DNA of 8,979 bases from Campylobacteraceae bacterium (GTDB lineage: Bacteria > Campylobacterota > Campylobacteria > Campylobacterales > Sulfurospirillaceae), in contig JALUXQ010000170.1 in NCBI GenBank assembly GCA_027013265.1, positions 1-8,979 on the forward strand. Reading direction: 5' to 3'. The notes below the pieces were generated by a model that ran no database searches, was not told where the DNA came from, and saw only the letters and a program-made list of their open reading frames with translations. This document shows, piece by piece, positions 1 to 5,442 of this stretch. Within the stretch, counting starts at the first letter, position 1; each line of letters starts with the position of its first letter. The position numbers were made by a program, and so were the translations under genes.

Positions 1-80
1 CTGTTAGAGGTCAAAAAACAAAAACTAATGCGCGTACACGAAAAGGTAAGAAACGAACCGTCGGCGCAAAAGCTAATTAG
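1..80 (+). CDS. rpsM: 30S ribosomal protein S13, C-terminal end (partial)
   Basis: Only the last 25 codons and the TAG stop (78-80) are in the window; the reading frame begins at base 3. The visible residues (VRGQKTKTNARTRKGKKRTV, then GAKAN) are the classic basic C-terminal tail of S13, which reaches between the subunits toward the tRNA sites in the head of the small subunit. The following gene is rpsK, as in the standard alpha operon order rpsM-rpsK-rpsD-rpoA-rplQ, and this supports the call. The start and main body lie upstream of the window. Confidence 0.95.
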   Translation, partial: VRGQKTKTNARTRKGKKRTVGAKAN

Positions 81-86
81 AGTCTC

Positions 87-93
87 AAAGGGA
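87..93 (+). promoter_or_regulatory. Ribosome binding site of rpsK
   Basis: AAAGGGA lies 5 nt before the ATG at 99 in an 18-nt gap after rpsM. It fixes the rpsK start and indicates co-transcription with rpsM. Confidence 0.7.
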
Positions 94-98
94 AACAG

Positions 99-491
99 AT
101 GGCAAAAAGAAAAGTAGCTAGAAAAAAAGTCGTTAAGAAAAATATTGCTAAAGGTATAGTTTTTATATCAGCAACATTCAATAACACTGTAGTGACTGTA
201 ACTGATGAGATGGGAAATGTTATTGCGTGGAGTAGTGCTGGTAGCCTTGGTTTTAAAGGTAGCAAAAAGTCAACTCCATATGCAGCTCAACAAGCAGTTG
301 ATGATGCATTGGCAAAAGCAAAAGAACATGGAATCAAAGAACTAGGTATCAAAGTTCAAGGTCCAGGGAGTGGTCGTGAGACAGCAGTTAAAAGCGTAGG
401 TGCATATGAGGGTATCAGAGTAACTTTTTTAAAGGATATTACTCCATTACCACATAACGGTTGCAGACCTCCAAAAAGAAGAAGAGTATAA
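99..491 (+). CDS. rpsK: 30S ribosomal protein S11
   Basis: The 130-residue product has the usual length for bacterial S11, a protein of the small-subunit platform near the mRNA exit and the Shine-Dalgarno helix. Visible family signatures are the ATFNNT segment (25-30), the SSAGSLGFKGSKKSTPYAAQ region (45-64), VQGPGSGRE (86-94) and the conserved C-terminus ITPLPHNGCRPPKRRRV. The Asn120-Gly121 pair in PHNG corresponds to the site where E. coli S11 forms isoaspartate (established knowledge). The N-terminal 18 residues are strongly basic, fitting rRNA contact. The start is supported by the AAAGGGA site just upstream. It sits in the alpha operon, 18 nt after rpsM and 68 nt before rpsD. Nothing looks damaged or unusual. 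Confidence 0.98.
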   Translation: MAKRKVARKKVVKKNIAKGIVFISATFNNTVVTVTDEMGNVIAWSSAGSLGFKGSKKSTPYAAQQAVDDALAKAKEHGIKELGIKVQGPGSGRETAVKSVGAYEGIRVTFLKDITPLPHNGCRPPKRRRV

Positions 492-497
492 TTTTAG

Positions 498-513
498 GTA
501 TCATTTAAGATAC
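498..513 (+). other. Small inverted repeat in the rpsK-rpsD spacer
   Basis: The 68-nt spacer between rpsK and rpsD is the longest gap inside this ribosomal operon. It contains GTATC-ATTTAA-GATAC (5-bp stem, 6-nt loop), followed by AT-rich sequence and a run of seven T at 532-538. The stem is weak and the T-run is about 18 nt away, so this is not a convincing terminator. It could be an RNA processing or control element, or an AT-rich internal promoter region. Confidence 0.25.
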
Positions 514-559
514 AAAATATAAAACAGATAATTTTTTTGTTTATGCAATAGGAGAAAAG

Positions 560-1186
560 ATGGCGAGATATAGAGGACCAGTTGAAAAACTTGAAAGAAG
601 ACTCGGTGTAAGCTTAGCACTAAAAGGCGAGAGAAGACTTGCTGGTAAAAGTGCACTTGATAAAAGACCTTATGCACCAGGTCAACATGGTCAAAGAAGA
701 ACAAAAATCAGTGAATATGGGCTTCAATTAAGAGAGAAGCAAAAGGCTAAGTTTATGTATGGCGTTTCTGAAAAACAGTTTAGAAGACTCTTTTCAGATG
801 CAAACAAAACTGAAGGAAACACAGGAACTAACTTGATACTTTTGATTGAGAGAAGATTGGACAATGTTGCATATCGTATGGGTTTTGCAACAACTAGAAG
901 ATTTGCTCGTCAATTAGTAACTCATGGCCATATTTTGGTAAATGGAAAGAAAGTAGATATTCCATCATACAGAGTAAAAGCTGGAGACAAAGTAGAAGTT
1001 TGCGAAAAATCAAAAAATAATCCACAAATCGTTCGTGCGCTAGAGCTTACTGCACAAACAGGGATAGTTCCTTGGGTGGATATTGATACAAGCAAGGCAT
1101 TTGGTATTTTTACAAGAATTCCAGATCGAGAAGAAGTAGTTATTCCGGTTGAAGAGAGATTAATCGTTGAGCTATACTCTAAATAA
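560..1186 (+). CDS. rpsD: 30S ribosomal protein S4 (zinc-free, C-minus form)
   Basis: The 208-residue protein is a primary 16S rRNA binding protein that nucleates assembly of the small-subunit body and lines the mRNA entry channel. The N-terminal domain begins MARYRGPVEKLERRLG and contains the typical KRPYAPGQHGQ block (35-45). The S4 RNA-binding domain spans roughly residues 98-143 (ERRLDNVAYRMGFATTRRFA through LVNGKKVDIPSYRVKAGD). The N-terminal zinc-binding cysteines of the C-plus S4 type are absent; the only Cys is residue 148, so this is the zinc-independent form. The start is fixed by AGGAG at 550-554, 5 nt before ATG. S4 represses ribosomal operons in many bacteria; the target in this one cannot be located from the window. 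Confidence 0.98.
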   Translation: MARYRGPVEKLERRLGVSLALKGERRLAGKSALDKRPYAPGQHGQRRTKISEYGLQLREKQKAKFMYGVSEKQFRRLFSDANKTEGNTGTNLILLIERRLDNVAYRMGFATTRRFARQLVTHGHILVNGKKVDIPSYRVKAGDKVEVCEKSKNNPQIVRALELTAQTGIVPWVDIDTSKAFGIFTRIPDREEVVIPVEERLIVELYSK

Positions 1187-1188
1187 TT

Positions 1189-1195
1189 AGGTAGG
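1189..1195 (+). promoter_or_regulatory. Ribosome binding site of rpoA
   Basis: AGGTAGG lies in the 15-nt gap between the rpsD stop (1184-1186) and the ATG at 1202. It supports the start at 1202 over the later in-frame Met at codon 10. Confidence 0.6.
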
Positions 1196-1201
1196 TAGCA
1201 T

Positions 1202-2215
1202 ATGAAAAGCATAAACACATCAGCACACATGCCAACAGAAATTGAAGTAGAAAATATTTCTAAAAATAAGATTAAAGTGAGTGCATACCCTTTTGAATCA
1301 GGTTTTGCCGTAACTTTAGCACATCCGCTAAGAAGACTACTATTTAGTTCAACCGTAGGATATGCACCAGTTGCAGTGAAAATTGATGGTGTAACACACG
1401 AATTTGATAGTATCAGAGGAATGTTAGAGGATGTAGCACTTTTTATCATAAATCTTAAAAATATTCGATTTAAATTGAAAAATGGTGAAGATAGAGCAGT
1501 CTTGAACTATTCATTTACAGGTCCTAAAGAGATTAGAGGTAGAGATTTAGAGAGTGATGAAGTAGAAATCGTCACACCTGATAACTACTTTGCAACTATA
1601 AATGAAGATGCTGAACTTAATTTTTCAATTATTGTTGAAAAGGGTATCGGATATGTGCCTAGTGAAAATATTAGAGAAGATATGGACCCTGAGTATATAG
1701 CACTTGATGGTTTTTTTACACCAGTTAAAAAAGCTGTTTACGAGATAGAAAATGTATTGGTTGAAGATAATCCAAACTTTGAAAAGATAGTATTTACTGT
1801 TGAAACAGATGGACTTATTTCACCAATTGAAGCATTTAAAAACTCTATGGAAGCTATGTATGCACAGATGTCAGTATTTCAAGGAATTCTAAATATACAA
1901 GTTGAAACAAATGAAGTAGAAGAAGAGACAAGCATGGAGTTTGGTAAATTACTGCAAAGTATAGAAGACTTAAACTTAAGTGCTCGTAGTTTTAACTGCT
2001 TAGATAGAGCTTCGATTAAATTTGTCGGCGAATTAGCATTGATGAGTGAGGTTGAACTTAAAAATTTAAAAAATCTTGGCAAAAAATCTTTAGAAGAGAT
2101 AAAACAAGCGATGGAAGAGTTAGAGTATCCAGTCGGTTTTGAATTCTTAGATGATTCTGCTGAAGTTTTAAGAAAAAAAATTCAAGATTTAAAATCTGAA
2201 ACGAATGAGGGCTAA
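1202..2215 (+). CDS. rpoA: DNA-directed RNA polymerase subunit alpha
   Basis: The 337-residue alpha subunit dimerises to scaffold beta and beta' and contacts promoter UP elements and activators. The N-terminal dimerisation domain (about 1-235) shows the conserved HPLRRLLFSS helix (41-50), the VAVKIDGVTHEF strand (57-68) and IRGMLEDV (71-78). An acidic linker (about 235-255) leads to the C-terminal domain with ARSFNCLDRA (261-270) and NLGKKSLEEI (291-300). Arg262, Asn265 and Lys294/Lys295 align with the E. coli alpha-CTD DNA-contact region around R265. Length and domain order are normal. The N-terminus resembles epsilon-proteobacterial alpha subunits. It lies 15 nt after rpsD and 2 nt before rplQ, so it is surely co-transcribed and probably translationally coupled with rplQ. 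Confidence 0.99.
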   Translation: MKSINTSAHMPTEIEVENISKNKIKVSAYPFESGFAVTLAHPLRRLLFSSTVGYAPVAVKIDGVTHEFDSIRGMLEDVALFIINLKNIRFKLKNGEDRAVLNYSFTGPKEIRGRDLESDEVEIVTPDNYFATINEDAELNFSIIVEKGIGYVPSENIREDMDPEYIALDGFFTPVKKAVYEIENVLVEDNPNFEKIVFTVETDGLISPIEAFKNSMEAMYAQMSVFQGILNIQVETNEVEEETSMEFGKLLQSIEDLNLSARSFNCLDRASIKFVGELALMSEVELKNLKNLGKKSLEEIKQAMEELEYPVGFEFLDDSAEVLRKKIQDLKSETNEG

Positions 2216-2217
2216 GC

Positions 2218-2568
2218 ATGAGACATAAGCATGGATATAGAAAACTAGGTCGTACTTCAACACACAGAAGTGCACTTCTAAAAAACCTAGCGATTGCAAT
2301 AATCAAATATGAAAAAATAGAGACTACTCTACAAAAAGCAAAAGAGCTTAGAGGATATATAGAGAAACTAATCACAAGAGCAAGAAAAGGTGATGCAAAT
2401 GCTCACAGAGCTGTATTTGCAGCTTTGCAAGATAAAGAGTGCACTAAAAAACTTGTCGAAGAAATTTCTACCAAGTATGTTGATAGAAATGGTGGTTATA
2501 CAAGAATAATCAAAACAAGAACCAGAAGAGGCGATGCAGCTTCTATGGCATTTATAGAATTAGTATAA
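2218..2568 (+). CDS. rplQ: 50S ribosomal protein L17
   Basis: The 116-residue protein is a compact L17, which binds 23S rRNA near the polypeptide exit tunnel rim. It opens with the conserved MRHKHGYRKLGRTSTHR block and ends with GGYTRIIKTRTRRGDAASMA followed by FIELV, both diagnostic for the family. It lacks the C-terminal extension seen in some homologues, so its length is at the short normal end. The ATG follows the rpoA stop by 2 nt, and GAGGG (2207-2211) inside the end of rpoA serves as ribosome binding site. It is the last gene of the alpha operon here, followed by a hairpin and a convergent gene. Confidence 0.98.
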   Translation: MRHKHGYRKLGRTSTHRSALLKNLAIAIIKYEKIETTLQKAKELRGYIEKLITRARKGDANAHRAVFAALQDKECTKKLVEEISTKYVDRNGGYTRIIKTRTRRGDAASMAFIELV

Positions 2569-2575
2569 TTCAACA

Positions 2576-2600
2576 GCAAGAGAGTTATTAACTCTCTTGC
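2576..2600. terminator. Bidirectional hairpin between rplQ and the nnrS-family gene
   Basis: GCAAGAGAGTT and AACTCTCTTGC form a perfect 11-bp stem around a 3-nt loop, starting 7 nt after the rplQ stop. The genes on either side converge, so the hairpin can serve both. Neither side has a strong U-run: on the + strand AATCTTATT follows. The hairpin overlaps the last codons and tandem TAATAA stops (2585-2590) of the minus-strand gene. Confidence 0.6.
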
Positions 2601-3787
2601 AATCTTATTAATATCGGCAGATATTTAAAAACCCAAACTAATAAAACCAAAACCAATAAAAATGCGCTTGATGCTATCAATGGGTAGTAATTTAGTCCAA
2701 AATTTGAACTTACTCCTGAAAAGAATCTAACTAAAACCACAAGTTGAACAGACCAAAATATTGCTATTGTTATTTTATCAGCTGTTGGTACTCTGCCTGA
2801 GTGCCCTAGTGTAACTCTCGTTCCAAATCCTATAAGGATAGTGACAAAGTAACCTATGGCTATTATGTGAAGTGGGGATTGTTCAAAAAAGAAACCAACG
2901 CTCAATATGTCTGATATAGACTCTACAAAAGAGATAAAAAAGCCGATAGGTATCCACAATAGCGCAAGATAAAGAATCCACATGATAGCAGTAGTTTTTA
3001 GTATCGGCAATCTCCATCTAAGTAGCTCATATGCAAAAAAAGCAAAAAGAGCAAAGTTGACAACAGCACTAAAAAGTGGATAATTTAGAGTGGATGAGAT
3101 AGTTTTTAATCCTAGCAAAATAGAGCTAATCTCCAGCAAGTATTTGGATTTGTTTATCTTGTATCCAGGAACTTTTCCTGTTGTAAAAAATGGTATCATT
3201 CTTTGAGAAACTGTAAAAATAAGAGCAAATATAAACAGATAAAAACCCAGATTTATACTAAATTTTTGCAACAAAAAAGCGAAAGAAAAGCTAAACGAGG
3301 ATATAAAAAATACAAGATTGGATAAAATCCCAAAAGCAAAAGCTATAAGTATCCAAGAGGTATCGCGTTTGTCAGTCACTACACTCTTTTTATAGATTTT
3401 AAAAAGAGTTTGAAAGCTGGTTATATTTGCAATCAAAAGTATGATTAGTGCAACTTTTGTCAAGTTTGTACTTATAAACAGAGATGATATATAGGTGATA
3501 GAACCAGAAAGATATAAAAAATACCTACTCATATAAGCTTTTATATCTACACTTGCTTGCATCAAAAATTTTGGAAAAACAACAAATAAAAATCCCAAAA
3601 AGAATTGCACAAAAACGATATGAATCATGGGATATGCGTGCAGTTTAAATATAGAAACATTAAGATTTATAATATTTAACTGTTTTGCTCCAAGAAGAAA
3701 CAGAAAAATTATAAGTAAAACCATTCCGCTTGTAAAAAAAGGTTGATGTGGTTGAGAAGAGTATCTTTTGTACCAAATTGATAGCAT
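2588..3787 (-). CDS. NnrS-family integral membrane protein (heme/copper, NO-related)
   Basis: The 399-residue, highly hydrophobic protein has about 11-12 predicted membrane segments. It belongs by eye to the NnrS family: PHQPFF near the N-terminus (13-18), a His-rich first region (HAYPMIHIVF, 50-59), VSQRMIPFF (193-201), and the strongest block, SPLHIIAIGYF (304-314) followed by GFGTRVTLGHSGR (320-332). NnrS proteins are heme- and copper-containing membrane proteins induced by nitric oxide in denitrifiers (known for the family). Role here, NO or nitrosative stress relief, is inferred. The start is supported by AAGGA (3793-3797) 5 nt upstream. It lies 56 nt downstream of the ABM-domain gene on the same strand and converges on rplQ. 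Its leader is shared, in inverted orientation, with the CopD-like gene. It ends with tandem TAATAA stops inside a hairpin. Confidence 0.85.
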   Translation of the reverse strand: MLSIWYKRYSSQPHQPFFTSGMVLLIIFLFLLGAKQLNIINLNVSIFKLHAYPMIHIVFVQFFLGFLFVVFPKFLMQASVDIKAYMSRYFLYLSGSITYISSLFISTNLTKVALIILLIANITSFQTLFKIYKKSVVTDKRDTSWILIAFAFGILSNLVFFISSFSFSFAFLLQKFSINLGFYLFIFALIFTVSQRMIPFFTTGKVPGYKINKSKYLLEISSILLGLKTISSTLNYPLFSAVVNFALFAFFAYELLRWRLPILKTTAIMWILYLALLWIPIGFFISFVESISDILSVGFFFEQSPLHIIAIGYFVTILIGFGTRVTLGHSGRVPTADKITIAIFWSVQLVVLVRFFSGVSSNFGLNYYPLIASSAFLLVLVLLVWVFKYLPILIRLQES

Positions 3788-3791
3788 ATTT

Positions 3792-3813
3792 ATCCTTATA
3801 CTGCAACAAGTCT
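3792..3813 (-). repeat. 22-nt inverted repeat copy A (leader and RBS of nnrS-family gene)
   Basis: On the minus strand this begins AGACTTGTTG and ends CAGTATAAGGAT, including the AAGGA ribosome binding site; the ATG follows 4 nt later. An identical 22-nt sequence is at 4265-4286 on the + strand before the CopD-like gene, also 4 nt before its ATG. Identity stops at once on both sides, apart from a few scattered matches. Confidence 0.9.
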
Positions 3814-3817
3814 GTTG
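3804..3817. promoter_or_regulatory. CAACA-N4-TGTTG dyad upstream of the nnrS-family gene
   Basis: CAACAAGTCTGTTG has perfect 5-bp arms with a 4-bp spacer, the geometry of Crp/Fnr-family operators (the family pattern is TTGAT-N4-ATCAA). It overlaps most of repeat copy A. Because the left arm (minus-strand reading) lies outside the 22-nt shared sequence, the dyad is not complete at the CopD-like gene. Crp/Fnr-type control of an NO-related gene would be expected, but the base match to a known consensus is poor. Confidence 0.3.
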
Positions 3818-3843
3818 TATAAATCAATCCAAGAAGAGAAGTT

Positions 3844-4158
3844 TTAATCTATCGTCTCATAAACTTCTACTTCAGGACGACCACTGAACCAGTCTCTTGG
3901 CGGCAAGTTTTCATGCGATTTTGAAAATGCATCGCTTTTGGTGTAGTCCAAGAAGCTTTTCATATCTTTCCAGGTTGTTTCTATTGTAAAATTGTTATTT
4001 TCAGAGACATGAGGCATATGTTGAGGAGCTAAAAGTCTCATATCAATAAAACCTGGTTGAACCTCTATCTTATGGGTTTTTACTGCCTCTTTGAGATGGG
4101 CAGAGTACTGCTCATTGAACTCTAATTTGATTGGAAATTTTGTTAAAACTATTACCAT
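3844..4158 (-). CDS. ABM-fold protein, possible IsdG/HmoA-like heme monooxygenase
   Basis: The 104-residue soluble protein has the length of a single dimeric ferredoxin-like ABM (antibiotic biosynthesis monooxygenase) domain. The block from Thr62 to Pro86 (TWKDMKSFLDYTKSDAFSKS, then HENLP) closely resembles the IsdG/HmoA heme-degrading branch, where a Trp and a His of this segment are active-site residues; Trp63 and His82 are the equivalents. The N-terminal Asn of IsdG is not evident; Lys7 seems to occupy that place, so activity is uncertain. ATG at 4158 is supported by AAGGA (4165-4169) with 6-nt spacing. It lies upstream of the nnrS-family gene on the same strand (56-nt gap), probably in one transcript, and inside the pair of 22-nt inverted repeats. 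It could be a quinol-type monooxygenase or a non-catalytic heme binder. Confidence 0.75.
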   Translation of the reverse strand: MVIVLTKFPIKLEFNEQYSAHLKEAVKTHKIEVQPGFIDMRLLAPQHMPHVSENNNFTIETTWKDMKSFLDYTKSDAFSKSHENLPPRDWFSGRPEVEVYETID

Positions 4159-4189
4159 GTTGTGTCCTTCGTTTTGGTTTGATAGTAAA

Positions 4190-4198
4190 ATTATAACA
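4190..4198 (-). promoter_or_regulatory. Extended -10 promoter for the ABM-domain gene
   Basis: On the minus strand the bases read TGTTATAAT, a perfect TATAAT with the extended TGn element. Transcription would begin near 4183, giving a leader of about 25 nt that carries the AAGGA site. No clear -35 hexamer is seen, which is usual for sigma-70 promoters in Campylobacterota. Confidence 0.55.
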
Positions 4199-4211
4199 GA
4201 ATAAGACTTAA

Positions 4212-4223
4212 GATTTATAAATC
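4212..4223. promoter_or_regulatory. Perfect 12-bp palindrome GATTTATAAATC in the divergent promoter region
   Basis: GATTTATAAATC is self-complementary and lies upstream of the -10 on the ABM-gene side, midway between the divergent starts. It could be an operator for either gene. The sequence is very AT-rich, so chance is a real possibility. Confidence 0.3.
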
Positions 4224-4240
4224 AATATAGATTAAACATA

Positions 4241-4256
4241 ATTATTATAAAATAAT
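4241..4256 (+). promoter_or_regulatory. AT-rich dyad and likely -10 region of the CopD-like gene
   Basis: ATTATT-ATAA-AATAAT is an inverted repeat that contains TATAAA (4246-4251), the best -10 candidate for the + strand gene. A start near 4258-4260 would put the whole 22-nt shared leader into the mRNA. No -35 is visible. Confidence 0.35.
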
Positions 4257-4264
4257 ATTACAGT

Positions 4265-4286
4265 AGACTTGTTGCAGTATAAGGAT
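4265..4286 (+). repeat. 22-nt inverted repeat copy B (leader and RBS of CopD-like gene)
   Basis: This is identical to 3792-3813 read on the opposite strand. It contains AAGGA at 4281-4285 and lies exactly 4 nt before the ATG at 4291. The two copies face outward around a 451-bp segment (3814-4264) holding the ABM-domain gene. Confidence 0.9.
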
Positions 4287-4290
4287 TTTT

Positions 4291-4740
4291 ATGAATTGGT
4301 TATTATATATACATATTATAGCTGCTACGGCATGGATCGGTGGTTCAATTTTTATGTTTGCTTTGGGAGTTTTTCTTAAGGATAAAGAAAAGCAAAGCAT
4401 AATATATCCGGAAATCGCTCCGATTTTTGGATATTTTGAGCTCGTATCGCTTGTTATTTTACTCTCAAGTGGTACATGGATTATGTATGATGCTGGCATG
4501 TTATCCTCTTTGTTAAGGGGAGATAGCAATGAGATATTGAATATTTTAAAAACAAAGCTTTGGATGGTTTTGATTATTGTTATTGCTACAATTTTACATT
4601 TTATTGTTGCTCTTAAAACGAATAATGCCCAAAGAAGCCAGTTGGAAAATTTAATATCACGCAGTTCATCTTTACTTGTATTCTTTTTAAATTTTGTTGT
4701 GGTATATTTTGCTATGCTTATTAGGACGAGTATGGGCTGA
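4291..4740 (+). CDS. Four-helix membrane protein, CopD/DUF2269-like
   Basis: The 149-residue protein has four predicted membrane helices (about 3-28, 46-68, 88-110 and 125-146). The opening YIHIIAATAWIGGSIFMFAL, with His8 and Trp15 in the first helix, is the pattern seen in CopD-domain and DUF2269 proteins; His103 lies in the third helix. CopD-type proteins have been tied to copper transport, and related small bundles bind heme, so a heme or copper ligand role for His8/His103 is an inference. The start is fixed by AAGGA within the shared 22-nt leader. It diverges from the ABM-domain/nnrS-family pair and converges on tpx. The identical leader suggests common control with the nnrS-family gene. 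The exact substrate is unknown. Confidence 0.7.
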   Translation: MNWLLYIHIIAATAWIGGSIFMFALGVFLKDKEKQSIIYPEIAPIFGYFELVSLVILLSSGTWIMYDAGMLSSLLRGDSNEILNILKTKLWMVLIIVIATILHFIVALKTNNAQRSQLENLISRSSSLLVFFLNFVVVYFAMLIRTSMG

Positions 4741-4766
4741 TTCTGAGTCGTTTGACTTTTTTGTAG

Positions 4767-4790
4767 TGGTAGAGACTAGTGCCTCTACCA
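4767..4790. terminator. Hairpin between the CopD-like gene and tpx
   Basis: TGGTAGAG and CTCTACCA form an 8-bp stem, with one further C-G pair beyond a mismatch and a TAGT loop. The + strand continues TCAATTGTTTTGT, a weak U-tract, so it best fits termination of the CopD-like gene; it may also stop tpx transcripts arriving from the other side. Confidence 0.55.
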
Positions 4791-4809
4791 TCAATTGTTT
4801 TGTATTGTG

Positions 4810-5346
4810 CTATTGGCAAGTACCGCAACAACTTGTAGAAGTAGTCTCTTTGACTGCAGCGATTGCAGCTTCGTAATTTGGCTCTTCAGTGATTTCAGGG
4901 CAAATATCTTTGTATGAAATCTTGCCATTTGCATCCACGATAAAAATTGCTCTACAGGTTAGACCAGCAAGTGGACCATCAGCTAAAAGTACACCATAAG
5001 CATTTGCAAAATCTTTTGCTCTAAAGTCACTTCCTACCTTTAAATTTTCTATGCCTTCTGTTGTGCAAAATCTACCCATAGCAAATGGTAAGTCCATAGA
5101 GACAACAGTAACAGAGGTATTTTCTAGCTTTACAGCCTCTTCATTAAATTTTCTAGTTTCTGCTGCGCAAACAGGAGTATCTAGCGATGGAACAACAACT
5201 ATAACCTGAGCTTTTCCTTGTTGTCCACCAATCTCTATGTCGCTTAAATCATTTGATACGACTTTTACTATGGGAGCTAAATCTCCAACATTTACTTCAT
5301 TTCCTGTGATGTTTACACTATTACCTTTTAGGTTTGTAGTTGCCAT
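4810..5346 (-). CDS. tpx: Thiol peroxidase (Tpx, atypical 2-Cys peroxiredoxin) with Cys-rich tail
   Basis: The 178-residue thioredoxin-fold peroxidase reduces hydrogen and alkyl peroxides using a thiol donor such as thioredoxin. The peroxidatic Cys60 is in the hallmark PSLDTPVCAAETRKF (53-67) and the resolving Cys94 is in MDLPFAMGRFCTTEG (84-98), with the usual spacing. Typical Tpx proteins are about 165-170 residues; here a Thr/Ser-rich linker leads to CCGTCQ at the very end (Cys173, Cys174, Cys177). Further cysteines are Cys131 and Cys149. The start at 5346 is supported by AAGGGA (5352-5357). It stands alone, convergent with the CopD-like gene and divergent from hisZ. A Fur/PerR-like dyad near its promoter suggests iron or peroxide control. 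Cytoplasmic location is expected, since no signal peptide is seen. Confidence 0.96.
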   Translation of the reverse strand: MATTNLKGNSVNITGNEVNVGDLAPIVKVVSNDLSDIEIGGQQGKAQVIVVVPSLDTPVCAAETRKFNEEAVKLENTSVTVVSMDLPFAMGRFCTTEGIENLKVGSDFRAKDFANAYGVLLADGPLAGLTCRAIFIVDANGKISYKDICPEITEEPNYEAAIAAVKETTSTSCCGTCQ

Positions 5347-5375
5347 TTTTTTCCCTTAAATTAAATTTTCATGGT

Positions 5376-5381
5376 ATTATA
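5376..5381 (-). promoter_or_regulatory. Putative -10 element of tpx
   Basis: On the minus strand this reads TATAAT, 30 nt upstream of the tpx ATG, giving a short leader with the AAGGGA ribosome site. A second TATAAT occurs at 5407-5412 farther upstream, on the other side of the dyad at 5388-5406, so either or both could be used. Confidence 0.45.
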
Positions 5382-5387
5382 TTCAAA

Positions 5388-5406
5388 TAGGATAAATATT
5401 ATCTTA
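5388..5406. promoter_or_regulatory. 19-bp Fur/PerR-like dyad upstream of tpx
   Basis: TAGGATAAATATTATCTTA has 8-bp arms around ATA with one mismatch. The core GATAA-N3-TTATC matches the GATAAT-type half sites of Fur-family operators. It lies just upstream of the proximal tpx -10 and downstream of the distal one, a good place for repression. The assignment to Fur or PerR is inference from pattern and from the peroxide function of the gene. Confidence 0.4.
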
Positions 5407-5442
5407 ATTATATCACTAAAGAAACAAAAAGTTAGTTTTGGA

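Noticed and set aside
532..538. T-run after the small hairpin in the rpsK-rpsD spacer as an intrinsic terminator.
   Set aside because: The 5-bp AT-containing stem is too weak and lies about 18 nt from the T-run; a terminator here would cut off rpsD and rpoA.
922..1449. Minus-strand open frame (175 codons) across the rpsD-rpoA junction.
   Set aside because: It overlaps two conserved genes on the other strand and resembles no family; it is a coding shadow.
3792..4286. The 22-nt inverted repeats as ends of a transposon or miniature element.
   Set aside because: There is no transposase between them, no flanking target-site duplication is evident, and both copies carry working ribosome sites at a fixed distance from real starts.
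4694..4876. Short + strand open frame (60 codons) over the end of the CopD-like gene and the tpx 3' end.
   Set aside because: It lies out of frame over the CopD-like gene, crosses the terminator hairpin and runs antisense to tpx, with no ribosome site.
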